Below are positions 43,080 through 51,831 of a stretch of 64,000 nucleotides of DNA, piece by piece (within the stretch, counting starts at the first letter, position 1; each line of letters opens with the position of its first letter). The translations under genes were made by a program, and so were the position numbers. Origin of the DNA: a virus. The notes below the pieces were generated by a model. That model was not told where the DNA came from, searched no databases, and worked only from the letters and a program-made list of their open reading frames with translations. The stretch lies in IMG/VR virus record IMGVR_UViG_3300028198_000256, positions 51,004 to 115,003 of that record; one strand, given 5' to 3'.

Positions 43080-44293
43080 TTCTCCCAACCTTTTATTATA
43101 TCTTTTGAAAAATTATTTGCTGAAAATTCCATTCGGTTTACCAATTTAACAGCATTATCATTACGATCAATTGCAACAAATCCTTCTGAACCAGATACTT
43201 TAAATCCATCCTTGGTTCTTACAAAGGTAGATATATCAGACACACTCTCCATTTTGTCTATTAAAATCTCTTTAGCATCAACTAAATGATTTTGTAACTC
43301 AAACATCAATCTTAAATTCTTTTTATTAGAATCCGAAAAAAAACTTAAAACATCTTCTCTTGATTTCGACTTTTTAGCTTTGCCTTTATCAGACTTCAAT
43401 TTGTCAATATCTTTTTGATACTTATCTGAAATATATTTAATAAGTTCATCTGTGTGTTTTCTAGTATTTGTAATCTTCTCTTGTGACCTAACTTTAGTAT
43501 TATTAAACGTATTAATCAACTGATTAATAACTGAATTGGTAGAAACATCATTTAATGTTGTTGCAGATATTTTTCTAAATATCTTACCAGCATCAGATAA
43601 ATGTGATGTAACTATATCAGTTTCAGATTTAGTCATAGTCGCGGTTCCAGACAAATCAGTAAGGTCAGCAGTTCTCGTCCATACACTCGAAGTCTTTTTA
43701 AAGTCACGAATACTAATATTAAATGATGCAGACATATTCTCAAAAGAATCACCAGTATATTTTGTATGCCAAACAACACCTATCTTTGACTGTAATATAG
43801 AACCAGCCTGTGATGTTGGTACAGCGTATACTATCGTATTAGGATGAAAGGTAACATAAGACTCACCATCAATTGTTTCATTCTTAAGATCAGAATTAGT
43901 ATACATAATATCACCTTGCATGACACCCTTAATACCAAGTTTCCTTAATTCAGTATATGCAATCTTTAACTTACTAGCTAAATCACCAGAAGTGTCGTCA
44001 TCTATATCGTTATGTGACTTATATACTTTTGGATTCTTATTAAATATACCCTTCTTCGCAACAAAAAACTGTCCATCTGTCGGGTCAATACCAGCAAACA
44101 CAGCAGGAGCGCCATCCCACTTAACAGTAACTGAATGTGAAGTATTAGAATTACCAGACAACATATCTCTCAATGACCTTAAAGCATTAATGGCACCACG
44201 TGTGCCATTAACGCCACCATCAAGGACAAGATCCTCAATATGAGTCATATGAGTATTTTTAGCTTCTGTTACATATTCTTGAAATGTTAACAT
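43076..44293 (-). CDS. Ligase-like nucleotidyltransferase-fold protein
   Basis: A 405-residue protein. It shows a series of elements resembling covalent nucleotidyltransferases: SVTVKWDGAPAVFAG near residue 57 (K-x-D-G, motif I), GIKGVMQGDIMYT near residue 122 (motif III position), and SEGFVAIDR with AVKLVNRMEF near the C-terminus (motifs IV and V). A long helical insert with coiled coil separates them. Homologues of unknown function occur in marine T4-like phages. A TATAAATA late motif lies 27 nt upstream. Whether it ligates, caps or is inactive is unknown. Confidence 0.62.
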   Translation of the reverse strand: MLTFQEYVTEAKNTHMTHIEDLVLDGGVNGTRGAINALRSLRDMLSGNSNTSHSVTVKWDGAPAVFAGIDPTDGQFFVAKKGIFNKNPKVYKSHNDIDDDTSGDLASKLKIAYTELRKLGIKGVMQGDIMYTNSDLKNETIDGESYVTFHPNTIVYAVPTSQAGSILQSKIGVVWHTKYTGDSFENMSASFNISIRDFKKTSSVWTRTADLTDLSGTATMTKSETDIVTSHLSDAGKIFRKISATTLNDVSTNSVINQLINTFNNTKVRSQEKITNTRKHTDELIKYISDKYQKDIDKLKSDKGKAKKSKSREDVLSFFSDSNKKNLRLMFELQNHLVDAKEILIDKMESVSDISTFVRTKDGFKVSGSEGFVAIDRNDNAVKLVNRMEFSANNFSKDIIKGWEK

Positions 44294-44319
44294 ATATTAC
44301 AACTCTAATTGTAAAATTA

Positions 44320-44327
44320 TATTTATA
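44320..44327 (-). promoter_or_regulatory. Possible T4-type late promoter
   Basis: TATAAATA on the minus strand in the 37-nt gap between isocitrate lyase and the ligase-like gene, with the start codon 27 nt downstream, a spacing normal for T4 late promoters. It suggests the ligase-like and ParB-like genes are late genes. Confidence 0.5.
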
Positions 44328-44330
44328 ATA

Positions 44331-45608
44331 TTAAAACTGTTCCTCTTCAGTAGAACCATCCATAGCAGTAACCGATGAGTTACCACCTTGTATAACATTT
44401 GTAACAGAATCAAAATAACCAGCACCAACTTCCTCTTGATGCCTTGCAAATGTATATCCATCTTTAACCGAATTAAACTCAGGTTCTTGGACACCCTCCA
44501 CATAAGCAGTCATACCACGTTCAACATAATCTTTTGACAACTCAAACATAGAATGCCACATATCATGAATACCAGCCAGCGTAATAAATTGCCACTTGAA
44601 CCCCATCTCTCCCAATTTTTGTTGATAGTGTGCTATTTCTTCGTCGCTCAAATTCTTCTTCCAATTAAAAGACGGTGAGCAGTTATAAGCCAGCAACTTG
44701 CCAGGATACTGTTGGTGTATCGCAGTCGCAAATTTTTGAGCCTCTTCTAAATTCGGCACCGCAGTTTCACACCAAAGCATATCAGCATAAGCCGCATAAG
44801 ATAATCCCCTTGATATCGCTTGGTCTATTCCGCAGTTGACTCTAAAAAAACCCTCTTCAGTTCTCTCCCCTGTGACGAATTCCTTGTCACGAACATCAAT
44901 ATCAGATGTCAGCAAAGTTGCTGCGTTAGCATCTGTCCTTGCGATAATAACGATAGGCACACCCATAACATCAGATGCCAATCTCGCGGATACTAGTTTC
45001 TGGATTGCCTCTTGGGTTGGCACTAACACCTTACCACCCATGTGTCCACATTTCTTAGCAGATGACAGTTGATCTTCTAAATGAATACCAGACACACCAC
45101 ACTCTATCATAGATTTAGTCAACTCATAAGAGTTCAACACCCCCCCAAACCCAGCCTCAGCATCTGCGATAATTGGAGCAAAGTAATCAATATCATTTCT
45201 TCCCTTATTCCATTGGATTTCATCTGCTCTACGGAATGTATTATTAATACGTCTTACCATCATTGGTACTGAATTATATGCATATAATGATTGATCTGGA
45301 TACATAGTTTCTGACGAATTACCATCAGCAGCAACTTGCCAACCTGATAAATATATAACCTTAATACCAGCCTTAACTTGTTGCATTGCCTGTCCAGCAG
45401 TTATAGCACCCATAGAATTAACATATCCATCTTCGTTAATCAATTTCCAAAGTTTTTTAGAACCCACGGTAGACACTGTATATTCTTCATCAAACGAACC
45501 ACTTAACCTAATAACATCTTCTGCCGAATAATCACGTTTGACATTCAACCAACGCTCATTCTCTCTCCAATCTTTCTCTAAAGTTCGAACTCTACCCAAT
45601 TGTTCCAT
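44331..45608 (-). CDS. aceA: Isocitrate lyase
   Basis: A 425-residue class I isocitrate lyase (E. coli 434) splitting isocitrate into glyoxylate and succinate. The catalytic KKCGH loop is at residues 185-189; HLEDQ and [10 protein letters not shown], which holds the second active-site loop, are intact, as is the C-terminal STEEEQF. Base composition is locally higher in G+C than in neighbours (28 and 27 G/C in the 60-base blocks at 44701 and 44941), suggesting recent acquisition. It follows nrdA after 21 nt. No malate synthase is in this window, so that step would be host-encoded or elsewhere. Confidence 0.96.
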   Translation of the reverse strand: MEQLGRVRTLEKDWRENERWLNVKRDYSAEDVIRLSGSFDEEYTVSTVGSKKLWKLINEDGYVNSMGAITAGQAMQQVKAGIKVIYLSGWQVAADGNSSETMYPDQSLYAYNSVPMMVRRINNTFRRADEIQWNKGRNDIDYFAPIIADAEAGFGGVLNSYELTKSMIECGVSGIHLEDQLSSAKKCGHMGGKVLVPTQEAIQKLVSARLASDVMGVPIVIIARTDANAATLLTSDIDVRDKEFVTGERTEEGFFRVNCGIDQAISRGLSYAAYADMLWCETAVPNLEEAQKFATAIHQQYPGKLLAYNCSPSFNWKKNLSDEEIAHYQQKLGEMGFKWQFITLAGIHDMWHSMFELSKDYVERGMTAYVEGVQEPEFNSVKDGYTFARHQEEVGAGYFDSVTNVIQGGNSSVTAMDGSTEEEQF

Positions 45609-45629
45609 AAATAAATTCTCCTATTTTAA

Positions 45630-47393
45630 TTAACCTTCACAACTAACACAACCATCCTGACTAACAAATTCACCCCTTACACCTGTCAACAAATCTTGAC
45701 CAGATGGGGTTTCCGTATAATCCGTCATAGTATTCTGTTCTATCTTTTCCGATAATATTTCAGTACGATTTGATGTTTCTGTTCTTAAATAATATAACGA
45801 CTTATTACCAAATTTCCACGCATTATAATGTACTTCGTGTAAATATTTCTTATCAACTCCTGCGGGGAAAAATACATTCAAACTTTGGGATTGACAAATA
45901 TATTTTGCACGCTGACCACCCAAACGAACAATTGCATTTTGATCTATCTCAATTGCCGTTTTAAATACTTCTTTTTCATGTGACGTTAAGAAATCCAAAT
46001 GTTGAACAGAACCATTATTAGCAATAATAGAATTCCATATATGTTCATTATCTTTATCATAATCAATCAACAATTTCTTAATATATCTATTTTTAATCAA
46101 ATGACTCCCAGCACGTGTTCTATGAACAAATGCATTAGCCTTTATAGGTTCAATAGATGGAGATGTTGAAGCAATACTTGAACTATTTGCGTTAGGGGCA
46201 ACTGCCAACAAATTAGCATTTCTTCTTCCAGTACCAATCATATCAGAACACTCACCATATTGTTTTCCTAATTCCAATGACTGTTCAACTGCCTCGTTTT
46301 TAATATATGAAAATATTTCCTCATTAAGTTCTGCGGCAGATTGACTACCAAAAGGTATAGACTGTTTCATTAATAAATTATGCCAACCCATAGCACCTAT
46401 ACCAATTGACCGTTCCTGACTAGCAGAATATCTAGCCTTACCTATATCACACGGAGCGTGTTCTATAAAATAAGTTAATACATTATCTAAAAAAACAGTT
46501 AAATCTTTCACTAAAGAAGTTCCTTTCCACTCATCATAAGTTTCAAGATTCAATGAACTTAAACAACATACAGCAGTGCGTTCTTCATTAGTAGGTAGAG
46601 TTATTTCACAACAAAGATTAGAACCTCTTGAGAACAATCCTTTATCTTTTTGTGTTTGTGGATATGCATCATTTGCCGTATCAATAAAATATATGTATGG
46701 TTCACCAGTACGATATCGTGTTTCTAATAGAGTTTCCCATAACTCTCTAGCCATAACAGTATCGGTGGGATCACCAGATTTTGGATCAATAAGTTCCCAT
46801 ACTGAATCACTTTCAACTGCATTCATAAAACTATTAGGAACATTAACACCATGATGTAAATTAAGACACTTCCTATTAACATCACCCGTAGGTATTCTCA
46901 AAGACATAAACTCTAAAATATCAGGATGTGATATATCCATATACGCAGCATACGACCCCTTACGAGTGATACCCTGTTTATATGCAGTCATATCAGCATC
47001 CACAGTATGTAAAAATGGTATTGGTCCTGGTGCTATATCTGATACAGAACGAACATCCGACCAATGTCCACCAACACCACCACCCTTAACTGACAACCAC
47101 CTCAATTCAGATGTGTGTTCTATTAAACCCTCTAATGTGTCTGGTACATATCCCAAAAAACATGATATTGGTAACCCACGCACAAGTTCTTCCTTTTCTG
47201 GTGCATTTGACAAAATAGGAGATGAAAACATAAACCAATTCTTGTCAACATATGAATATATTCGTTTTGCCAATTTCTCATCATCAAAACTAAAAGCATC
47301 AGATGTTCGTTTAAATGCATCCTCTGGAGTATCTTCATACTCCCTCATATAATAATCACGTAATAACTTCAACCCCTGTTCACTTATATTCAT
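45630..47393 (-). CDS. nrdA: Ribonucleotide reductase large subunit, compact form
   Basis: A 587-residue class I alpha subunit. Active-site residues are kept: LPISCF (first redox Cys), GGGVGGHWSDVR, SNLCCEITLPT (Asn, thiyl-radical Cys and Glu), CCLSSLNLE (second redox Cys), NANSSSIASTSPSIEP, and the C-terminal CVSC. It is about 170 residues shorter than E. coli NrdA (761), mainly from absence of the N-terminal ATP-cone, so dATP feedback inhibition is probably lost. Its partner is the glutaredoxin-NrdB fusion at 34452. Confidence 0.95.
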   Translation of the reverse strand: MNISEQGLKLLRDYYMREYEDTPEDAFKRTSDAFSFDDEKLAKRIYSYVDKNWFMFSSPILSNAPEKEELVRGLPISCFLGYVPDTLEGLIEHTSELRWLSVKGGGVGGHWSDVRSVSDIAPGPIPFLHTVDADMTAYKQGITRKGSYAAYMDISHPDILEFMSLRIPTGDVNRKCLNLHHGVNVPNSFMNAVESDSVWELIDPKSGDPTDTVMARELWETLLETRYRTGEPYIYFIDTANDAYPQTQKDKGLFSRGSNLCCEITLPTNEERTAVCCLSSLNLETYDEWKGTSLVKDLTVFLDNVLTYFIEHAPCDIGKARYSASQERSIGIGAMGWHNLLMKQSIPFGSQSAAELNEEIFSYIKNEAVEQSLELGKQYGECSDMIGTGRRNANLLAVAPNANSSSIASTSPSIEPIKANAFVHRTRAGSHLIKNRYIKKLLIDYDKDNEHIWNSIIANNGSVQHLDFLTSHEKEVFKTAIEIDQNAIVRLGGQRAKYICQSQSLNVFFPAGVDKKYLHEVHYNAWKFGNKSLYYLRTETSNRTEILSEKIEQNTMTDYTETPSGQDLLTGVRGEFVSQDGCVSCEG

Positions 47394-47396
47394 ATA

Positions 47397-47558
47397 TTAT
47401 TCCTGTTTTTGTGTTCCTTTATATTCATTATCCATGGCATTCCATAAAACCTCATCCTTTACTTGATGTTCTGCATTATCATATTCCAAATCCTTTATCT
47501 TATGTTTTAATTCGTCATTCTCTTTTTTTAAAAAGTCAAGTTCGTCTTTGATTCCCAT
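47397..47558 (-). CDS. Coiled-coil microprotein
   Basis: A 53-residue protein (MGIKDELDFLKK start) with a leucine-heptad coiled coil over residues 5-35. It lies between primase and nrdA with short gaps. Unknown. Confidence 0.5.
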   Translation of the reverse strand: MGIKDELDFLKKENDELKHKIKDLEYDNAEHQVKDEVLWNAMDNEYKGTQKQE

Positions 47559-47567
47559 AAATCTCTC

Positions 47568-48587
47568 CTAACATCGTTTCCATTGATTAAGACATGCCTT
47601 CGCCGATAATCCATATTTTACATTATTAGATATAACTTTTTGTAAATCTTCCTCCGTATAACCATTAATGATCATGTCATTAATGTCTTTTTCATTAATC
47701 TCATCAGGCCATATAAGTACACCATATTCGTGTTCTATAACCTTCTCCATTTTCTTTACTATCTGTATATTTCTAGGTTCATTATCATATATAAAAACCA
47801 CATCATCAAACTTCTTAAAAATATCCAAATCACAATCACTTCCAGCCATTGCTATAGAATTATCAACAAACAATGAATCTAATGGTCCTTCTAATACATA
47901 TACTATATTAGTATCATCAACCGTATCCATACCATATATCTTCAATGAATCATCTTTTACTTTTATAGTAATATATCTAATAGAAGAATCACCAATAGAT
48001 CTACCTTGTATAGCAGTTAAATTATATTTATCATCATAAAATGGTATTACTATTCTAGGATCATTTTTAATCAAAGAATATGTATTCTTCGGTAATATAG
48101 AATCCACCATAAGTTTAAAATCATCAGAATAATATAATGACTGTAATTTAGTTATCTTTCTATTCTTTATATACTTCAATGCAGTATGATTTTCATCTAA
48201 TTCAGACAATTTAACCACATTATCATAATTAAAACTTTTTACCTTTTTATAAGAAAAATCCATATTATATTTAACTACAACTTCTTTCTTGATTTTCTTA
48301 TTAGATATCGATTTCCCCTCTTTCCATAAATCCATCACATACTCGTCATATAATGGTTTGTCAACAATTTTAATAAAATTCTTTAAAGTCATCGACGCAC
48401 CACAATTATGACACATATAAAAATAATTATTCTTTTTTAAATATATAAATCCACGTGATTTTACTTTATTCTTTTGCGAATCACCACACAAAGGACACCT
48501 AAAATTATAAAGAGACTCCTTTTTCTTTACAAACATATCAAACTTATAAGACATTCTCATAATATAAGAATTATCTATATAACTCAT
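47568..48587 (-). CDS. 61: DNA primase (T4 gp61-like)
   Basis: A 339-residue primase. The N-terminal zinc ribbon has CPLC at about residues 35-38 and CHNC near 58-61. The TOPRIM-like core reads VYVLEGPLDSLF near residue 220 and FIYDNEPRN near 262. It makes RNA primers for the lagging strand and pairs with the gp41-like helicase at 52565. Length equals T4 gp61 (342). Confidence 0.9.
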   Translation of the reverse strand: MSYIDNSYIMRMSYKFDMFVKKKESLYNFRCPLCGDSQKNKVKSRGFIYLKKNNYFYMCHNCGASMTLKNFIKIVDKPLYDEYVMDLWKEGKSISNKKIKKEVVVKYNMDFSYKKVKSFNYDNVVKLSELDENHTALKYIKNRKITKLQSLYYSDDFKLMVDSILPKNTYSLIKNDPRIVIPFYDDKYNLTAIQGRSIGDSSIRYITIKVKDDSLKIYGMDTVDDTNIVYVLEGPLDSLFVDNSIAMAGSDCDLDIFKKFDDVVFIYDNEPRNIQIVKKMEKVIEHEYGVLIWPDEINEKDINDMIINGYTEEDLQKVISNNVKYGLSAKACLNQWKRC

Positions 48588-48615
48588 ATCACCACCTCAC
48601 ATCATACTAAATAAT

Positions 48616-49284
48616 TTATACCTCGTTGTGTCTATATAATATCATCATACTACCATAAGTATCATCCTGAATCACAACATTCTTTTTTGGATTACTTTTA
48701 ATATACTTTCTAACATCCTTAGCCTCTTCAGATGACATATAATTCTTCCATCTCGCATACTTCTTCTTACCTTTCATCAATTTTACATATGTGTTAAATG
48801 TTACAGGATATACTGAAAACCCACCAAATTTAGATGGTGGAGTTTTTCCCAAACCCGCAAAATTACTAATCTCCCCACCCGAACTCATAGGTCCAATAGA
48901 ATTTGCGAATTCCTCAGTTAACAATAACTCATCAACCTTCTTAAATTCTATAGAATTTACATATTCAATTAAACATAATTTCAATATACGTGATGTGTTT
49001 TCATCAAACTCACTTTCTCTAATTAACGCAAATGCCGCAACATAAGAAGCAATTTGACTTTTACCACCAGGTACTTTACCAAGTAATCGTTTTAAATTAA
49101 AAATCAACCTATGCAATAAAGTATAAGAATCCTTCTCAGATTTTTTATCTAAATCTTTAGACTTCCTAAGAGCAACACCATTCTTATCAATAATACCATA
49201 TTTAAAAGCATCTTGTTTATGCCAAGGTCTAGTCAATATTCTTAAAAATCTATAAGAAATAAACCCATCTATAACTGCCGTCAT
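48616..49284 (-). CDS. Conserved marine T4-like phage protein
   Basis: A 222-residue protein starting MTAVIDGFISYRFLRILTRP, then WHKQDAFKYGIIDKNG and LLGKVPGGKSQIASYVAA. These match a conserved protein of marine T4-like phages; function unknown. It shares one base with the next gene, so the two are coupled. Confidence 0.6.
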   Translation of the reverse strand: MTAVIDGFISYRFLRILTRPWHKQDAFKYGIIDKNGVALRKSKDLDKKSEKDSYTLLHRLIFNLKRLLGKVPGGKSQIASYVAAFALIRESEFDENTSRILKLCLIEYVNSIEFKKVDELLLTEEFANSIGPMSSGGEISNFAGLGKTPPSKFGGFSVYPVTFNTYVKLMKGKKKYARWKNYMSSEEAKDVRKYIKSNPKKNVVIQDDTYGSMMILYRHNEV

Positions 49285-49673
49285 TACAACTCCCTTAAAA
49301 TTAAAAAAATATCTCTATCAATATCAATTGAAATGATATCTACATCAACAGACCCAATACCATATACCTTGTTAGGTAATCTATCCATAAATAATAAAAA
49401 TGTTTTTAATATATAATAATATTCTACATCAATTTTAAAAAATAATAATCTAGTACAAGATTCAGATTCTAATATATTATATAACACTATTAAATGATTT
49501 AATATCAATCTTTCTTTTAAAATATCTCTAACATGATATCGATAAAATAATCGTTTGATATATTCAAATCGTTTCATATCATCACTAAACTCGTCCATAG
49601 TACAACAACTATAATTCATATACGACTTCATCTGATACATAACTACATTCTTACTTGTCAAAACTTCAAACAT
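49284..49673 (-). CDS. Conserved marine T4-like phage protein
   Basis: A 129-residue protein with YIKRLFYRYHVRDILKERL and NHLIVLYNILESES, a pattern of a conserved, unnamed protein in marine T4-like phages, always near the gene above. Mostly helical. Unknown. Confidence 0.6.
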   Translation of the reverse strand: MFEVLTSKNVVMYQMKSYMNYSCCTMDEFSDDMKRFEYIKRLFYRYHVRDILKERLILNHLIVLYNILESESCTRLLFFKIDVEYYYILKTFLLFMDRLPNKVYGIGSVDVDIISIDIDRDIFLILREL

Positions 49674-49688
49674 GATATTAACTAAAAC

Positions 49689-49895
49689 CTACTTATCTGA
49701 TACATTCTTCTTTTTCTTAGCAGATTTGGGTTTCTTAACAACTTTAGGTTTCTCTTCAACAACTTCAACAACTTCATCAACCACTAAACCGCGTCTTGCA
49801 ACCAATAATTCCTTAGTTCTTGGATGTCTCCAACCTTGAGGACTAGCTACCGCATCTTTGGCCCATCTTGGTGGCATTTGTTTTTCTACCGACAT
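49689..49895 (-). CDS. Small conserved phage protein with basic tail
   Basis: A 68-residue protein. PPRWAKDAVASPQGWRHPRT and LLVARRGL are conserved in short marine T4-like phage proteins; the tail is Lys/Val-rich (VVKKPKSAKKKK). It overlaps the nucleotidyltransferase-like gene by 10 nt. Possibly DNA-binding or structural. Confidence 0.6.
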   Translation of the reverse strand: MSVEKQMPPRWAKDAVASPQGWRHPRTKELLVARRGLVVDEVVEVVEEKPKVVKKPKSAKKKKNVSDK

Positions 49896-50665
49896 ATCTT
49901 TTCTCCTATTTTATCTAATTCATTTAAGTTTTTTACCTTTGTAGACAATTCCACAAGATAACTATTATATTTATATAATTCCTCTGATATAATAAATTTA
50001 TACAATTCATCCGGAGTCTGTTCAATAACACTATAACTATCTAAACAATCAAAGTACTCAGACAACATCAAACTATCATTTGCAATAAAATCATATATAT
50101 CTTCACTGATTCCCATACCACTACGCACATCATTCATTAATGATTCTCCACCCTTAAATGATGTGGGAAGTCCTTTTTTAAAATTGTCATAATCATTTGC
50201 GGCTGCAGCCAATCGCATTTTTGATGCTGACATCCCAACCACTCCCTCTGCATCTGGATCACGTCTACCAGCAGATTTAACAGTAATAGTATTAAAATTA
50301 TAATACCCATGTCTAGCCTTAACATCATTATACTTTTTCATTAATAATTCGAACTCATTAACCCTATCAGCACCAACCACCATAGTAACGTTTTTATATC
50401 CACCTTTATAAATATGAACTAATATATCAAAAACATTATTTATATTTTTATCAGTCATTATATTTGAAGAATGTTTTGGAAACATCCGTTTCACATATTT
50501 CAACTTGTCAGAAAAGGTTAATGGGTTTTTCTTAGAATCATGACTCTTTGATAAATACATTCTATATTCGCCAGTAGACACAGAAGATAATGCATCTAAT
50601 AATTTACCATGACCTGTTGTTGGTGGATTCAATCTACCAAATGAAAAAGTAATTTCTTTATCCAT
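49886..50665 (-). CDS. Cytidylyltransferase-fold nucleotidyltransferase
   Basis: A 259-residue protein; ATG at 50665 preferred to a GTG five codons earlier. FGRLNPPTTGHGKLL at residues 9-23 is the HxGH-type nucleotide-binding motif of the NMNAT/CTP-transferase superfamily (TGHG form), and GMSASKMRLAA near residue 145 is the ISSTxxR-type motif. The C-terminal third is helical and unassigned. Similar proteins occur in T4-like phages; the substrate is unknown, NMN-like or sugar-phosphate being possible. Confidence 0.7.
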   Translation of the reverse strand: MDKEITFSFGRLNPPTTGHGKLLDALSSVSTGEYRMYLSKSHDSKKNPLTFSDKLKYVKRMFPKHSSNIMTDKNINNVFDILVHIYKGGYKNVTMVVGADRVNEFELLMKKYNDVKARHGYYNFNTITVKSAGRRDPDAEGVVGMSASKMRLAAAANDYDNFKKGLPTSFKGGESLMNDVRSGMGISEDIYDFIANDSLMLSEYFDCLDSYSVIEQTPDELYKFIISEELYKYNSYLVELSTKVKNLNELDKIGEKICR

Positions 50666-51077
50666 TATCTCTATCCCCACCAGTTAATAACAAAATCTCA
50701 TCAATCTGTTTTTTTATTATCACTTCACGATTTGGCCAATAAATATAATCTTTATCATCATTCTTCATTAAATTATATAATAATGGCATAATCATACGCT
50801 CAACTTTCAACAATTTATCCTCGACAACTTCTTTACTTATATCAATACTACTGGATTTATCTTCGTAAAGTTGTTTTGTAGATAATAACTCACGCAATAC
50901 ATCATTTTGTTTCTCCAAAAAAACATCCATCTTCTCTAATACATGTTTTACTTCCACATTAGTAGTATCTATCTTTTTTGAAACCTCGTCATTTGTTGAT
51001 TTTATACTAACTAATTCTTCTTCGTCTACTGCCGTAAATCCAAAATCTATCTCGTCGTATTTATATTCATTAACCAT
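50658..51077 (-). CDS. Conserved coiled-coil phage protein
   Basis: A 139-residue protein: DFGFTAVDEEEL near the N-terminus, a central coiled coil and MIMPLLYNLMKNDDKDYIYW with PNREV near residues 95-120, a pattern typical of a conserved marine T4-like phage protein. Overlaps the previous gene. Unknown. Confidence 0.6.
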   Translation of the reverse strand: MVNEYKYDEIDFGFTAVDEEELVSIKSTNDEVSKKIDTTNVEVKHVLEKMDVFLEKQNDVLRELLSTKQLYEDKSSSIDISKEVVEDKLLKVERMIMPLLYNLMKNDDKDYIYWPNREVIIKKQIDEILLLTGGDRDNG

Positions 51078-51085
51078 CTTAATTC

Positions 51086-51397
51086 CTACTTATTAAATAT
51101 ATATTTATCTTTTTCAACATATAGTTCTTCCATAAGTCCATCTACAATAATTTCCACATTCTCAATATTACTAGATTCTATAGTTTCAGACCTACAAGTA
51201 AACCATCGTTTTAATTCATATAATATCAGACGTTCTATATACAGAACGTCCTTTTTTTCAATGTCAAGTTCATAAATTTTATAATAACTCAAAGTTGGAT
51301 CACTCGTTCTATAAGACTTAATACGTTGATCTGTATTCTTAGTGATGCCAACCTTGATTCTGTTATCATGTATTTTTATTATATAATAATAATACAT
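51086..51397 (-). CDS. GIY-YIG/T5orf172-like small protein
   Basis: A 103-residue protein. YYYYIIKIHDNRIKVGITKN at residues 2-21 and IERLILYELKRW fit the compact T5orf172-type GIY-YIG fold. It shares one base with the nuclease gene before it. Possibly a nuclease or DNA-binding module. Confidence 0.6.
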   Translation of the reverse strand: MYYYYIIKIHDNRIKVGITKNTDQRIKSYRTSDPTLSYYKIYELDIEKKDVLYIERLILYELKRWFTCRSETIESSNIENVEIIVDGLMEELYVEKDKYIFNK

Positions 51398-51831
51398 TAC
51401 TCCAATGGACTTTCAATACGACTTTCAAGAAACATCTTGCGATTACGTTGTAACATATTCCACTTTTCATCCATTTCCATCTTCGACCCACCATCATATG
51501 GCACAGCAAATCCTTCCATAACAAGAGTATCATTAATACTTCTATCATCAGATTCTGTTATAAACAACTCACCTAGTACTCTACCATACTTACCAACACC
51601 ATGAGATTTTATAATAAACTCACCATCATTCTCATCTATTATCTCATATAAACGATGTTTGGCTGCTATCCCCAATTCCTTTTCTTCAAGAAACTTCGTC
51701 CTTGACTCTGCCGTATCAATAAACATTAATCTAATTCGTTTTGTAACTGATACATCAAATCCCAAATCAATATAAGCATCTAATGTATCACCGTCAACAA
51801 TACGTTTTAAAATGGCATTATACGTATACAC
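51397..51831 (-). CDS. Staphylococcal nuclease-like protein
   Basis: A 144-residue SNase-fold protein. VDGDTLDAYIDLG, RIRLMFIDTAESRT, and YGRVLGELFI carry the Ca2+-binding Asp, catalytic Arg and Glu positions. No signal peptide, so it would act inside the cell, perhaps in host DNA breakdown. It shares one base with the oxygenase gene. Confidence 0.85.
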   Translation of the reverse strand: MYTYNAILKRIVDGDTLDAYIDLGFDVSVTKRIRLMFIDTAESRTKFLEEKELGIAAKHRLYEIIDENDGEFIIKSHGVGKYGRVLGELFITESDDRSINDTLVMEGFAVPYDGGSKMEMDEKWNMLQRNRKMFLESRIESPLE

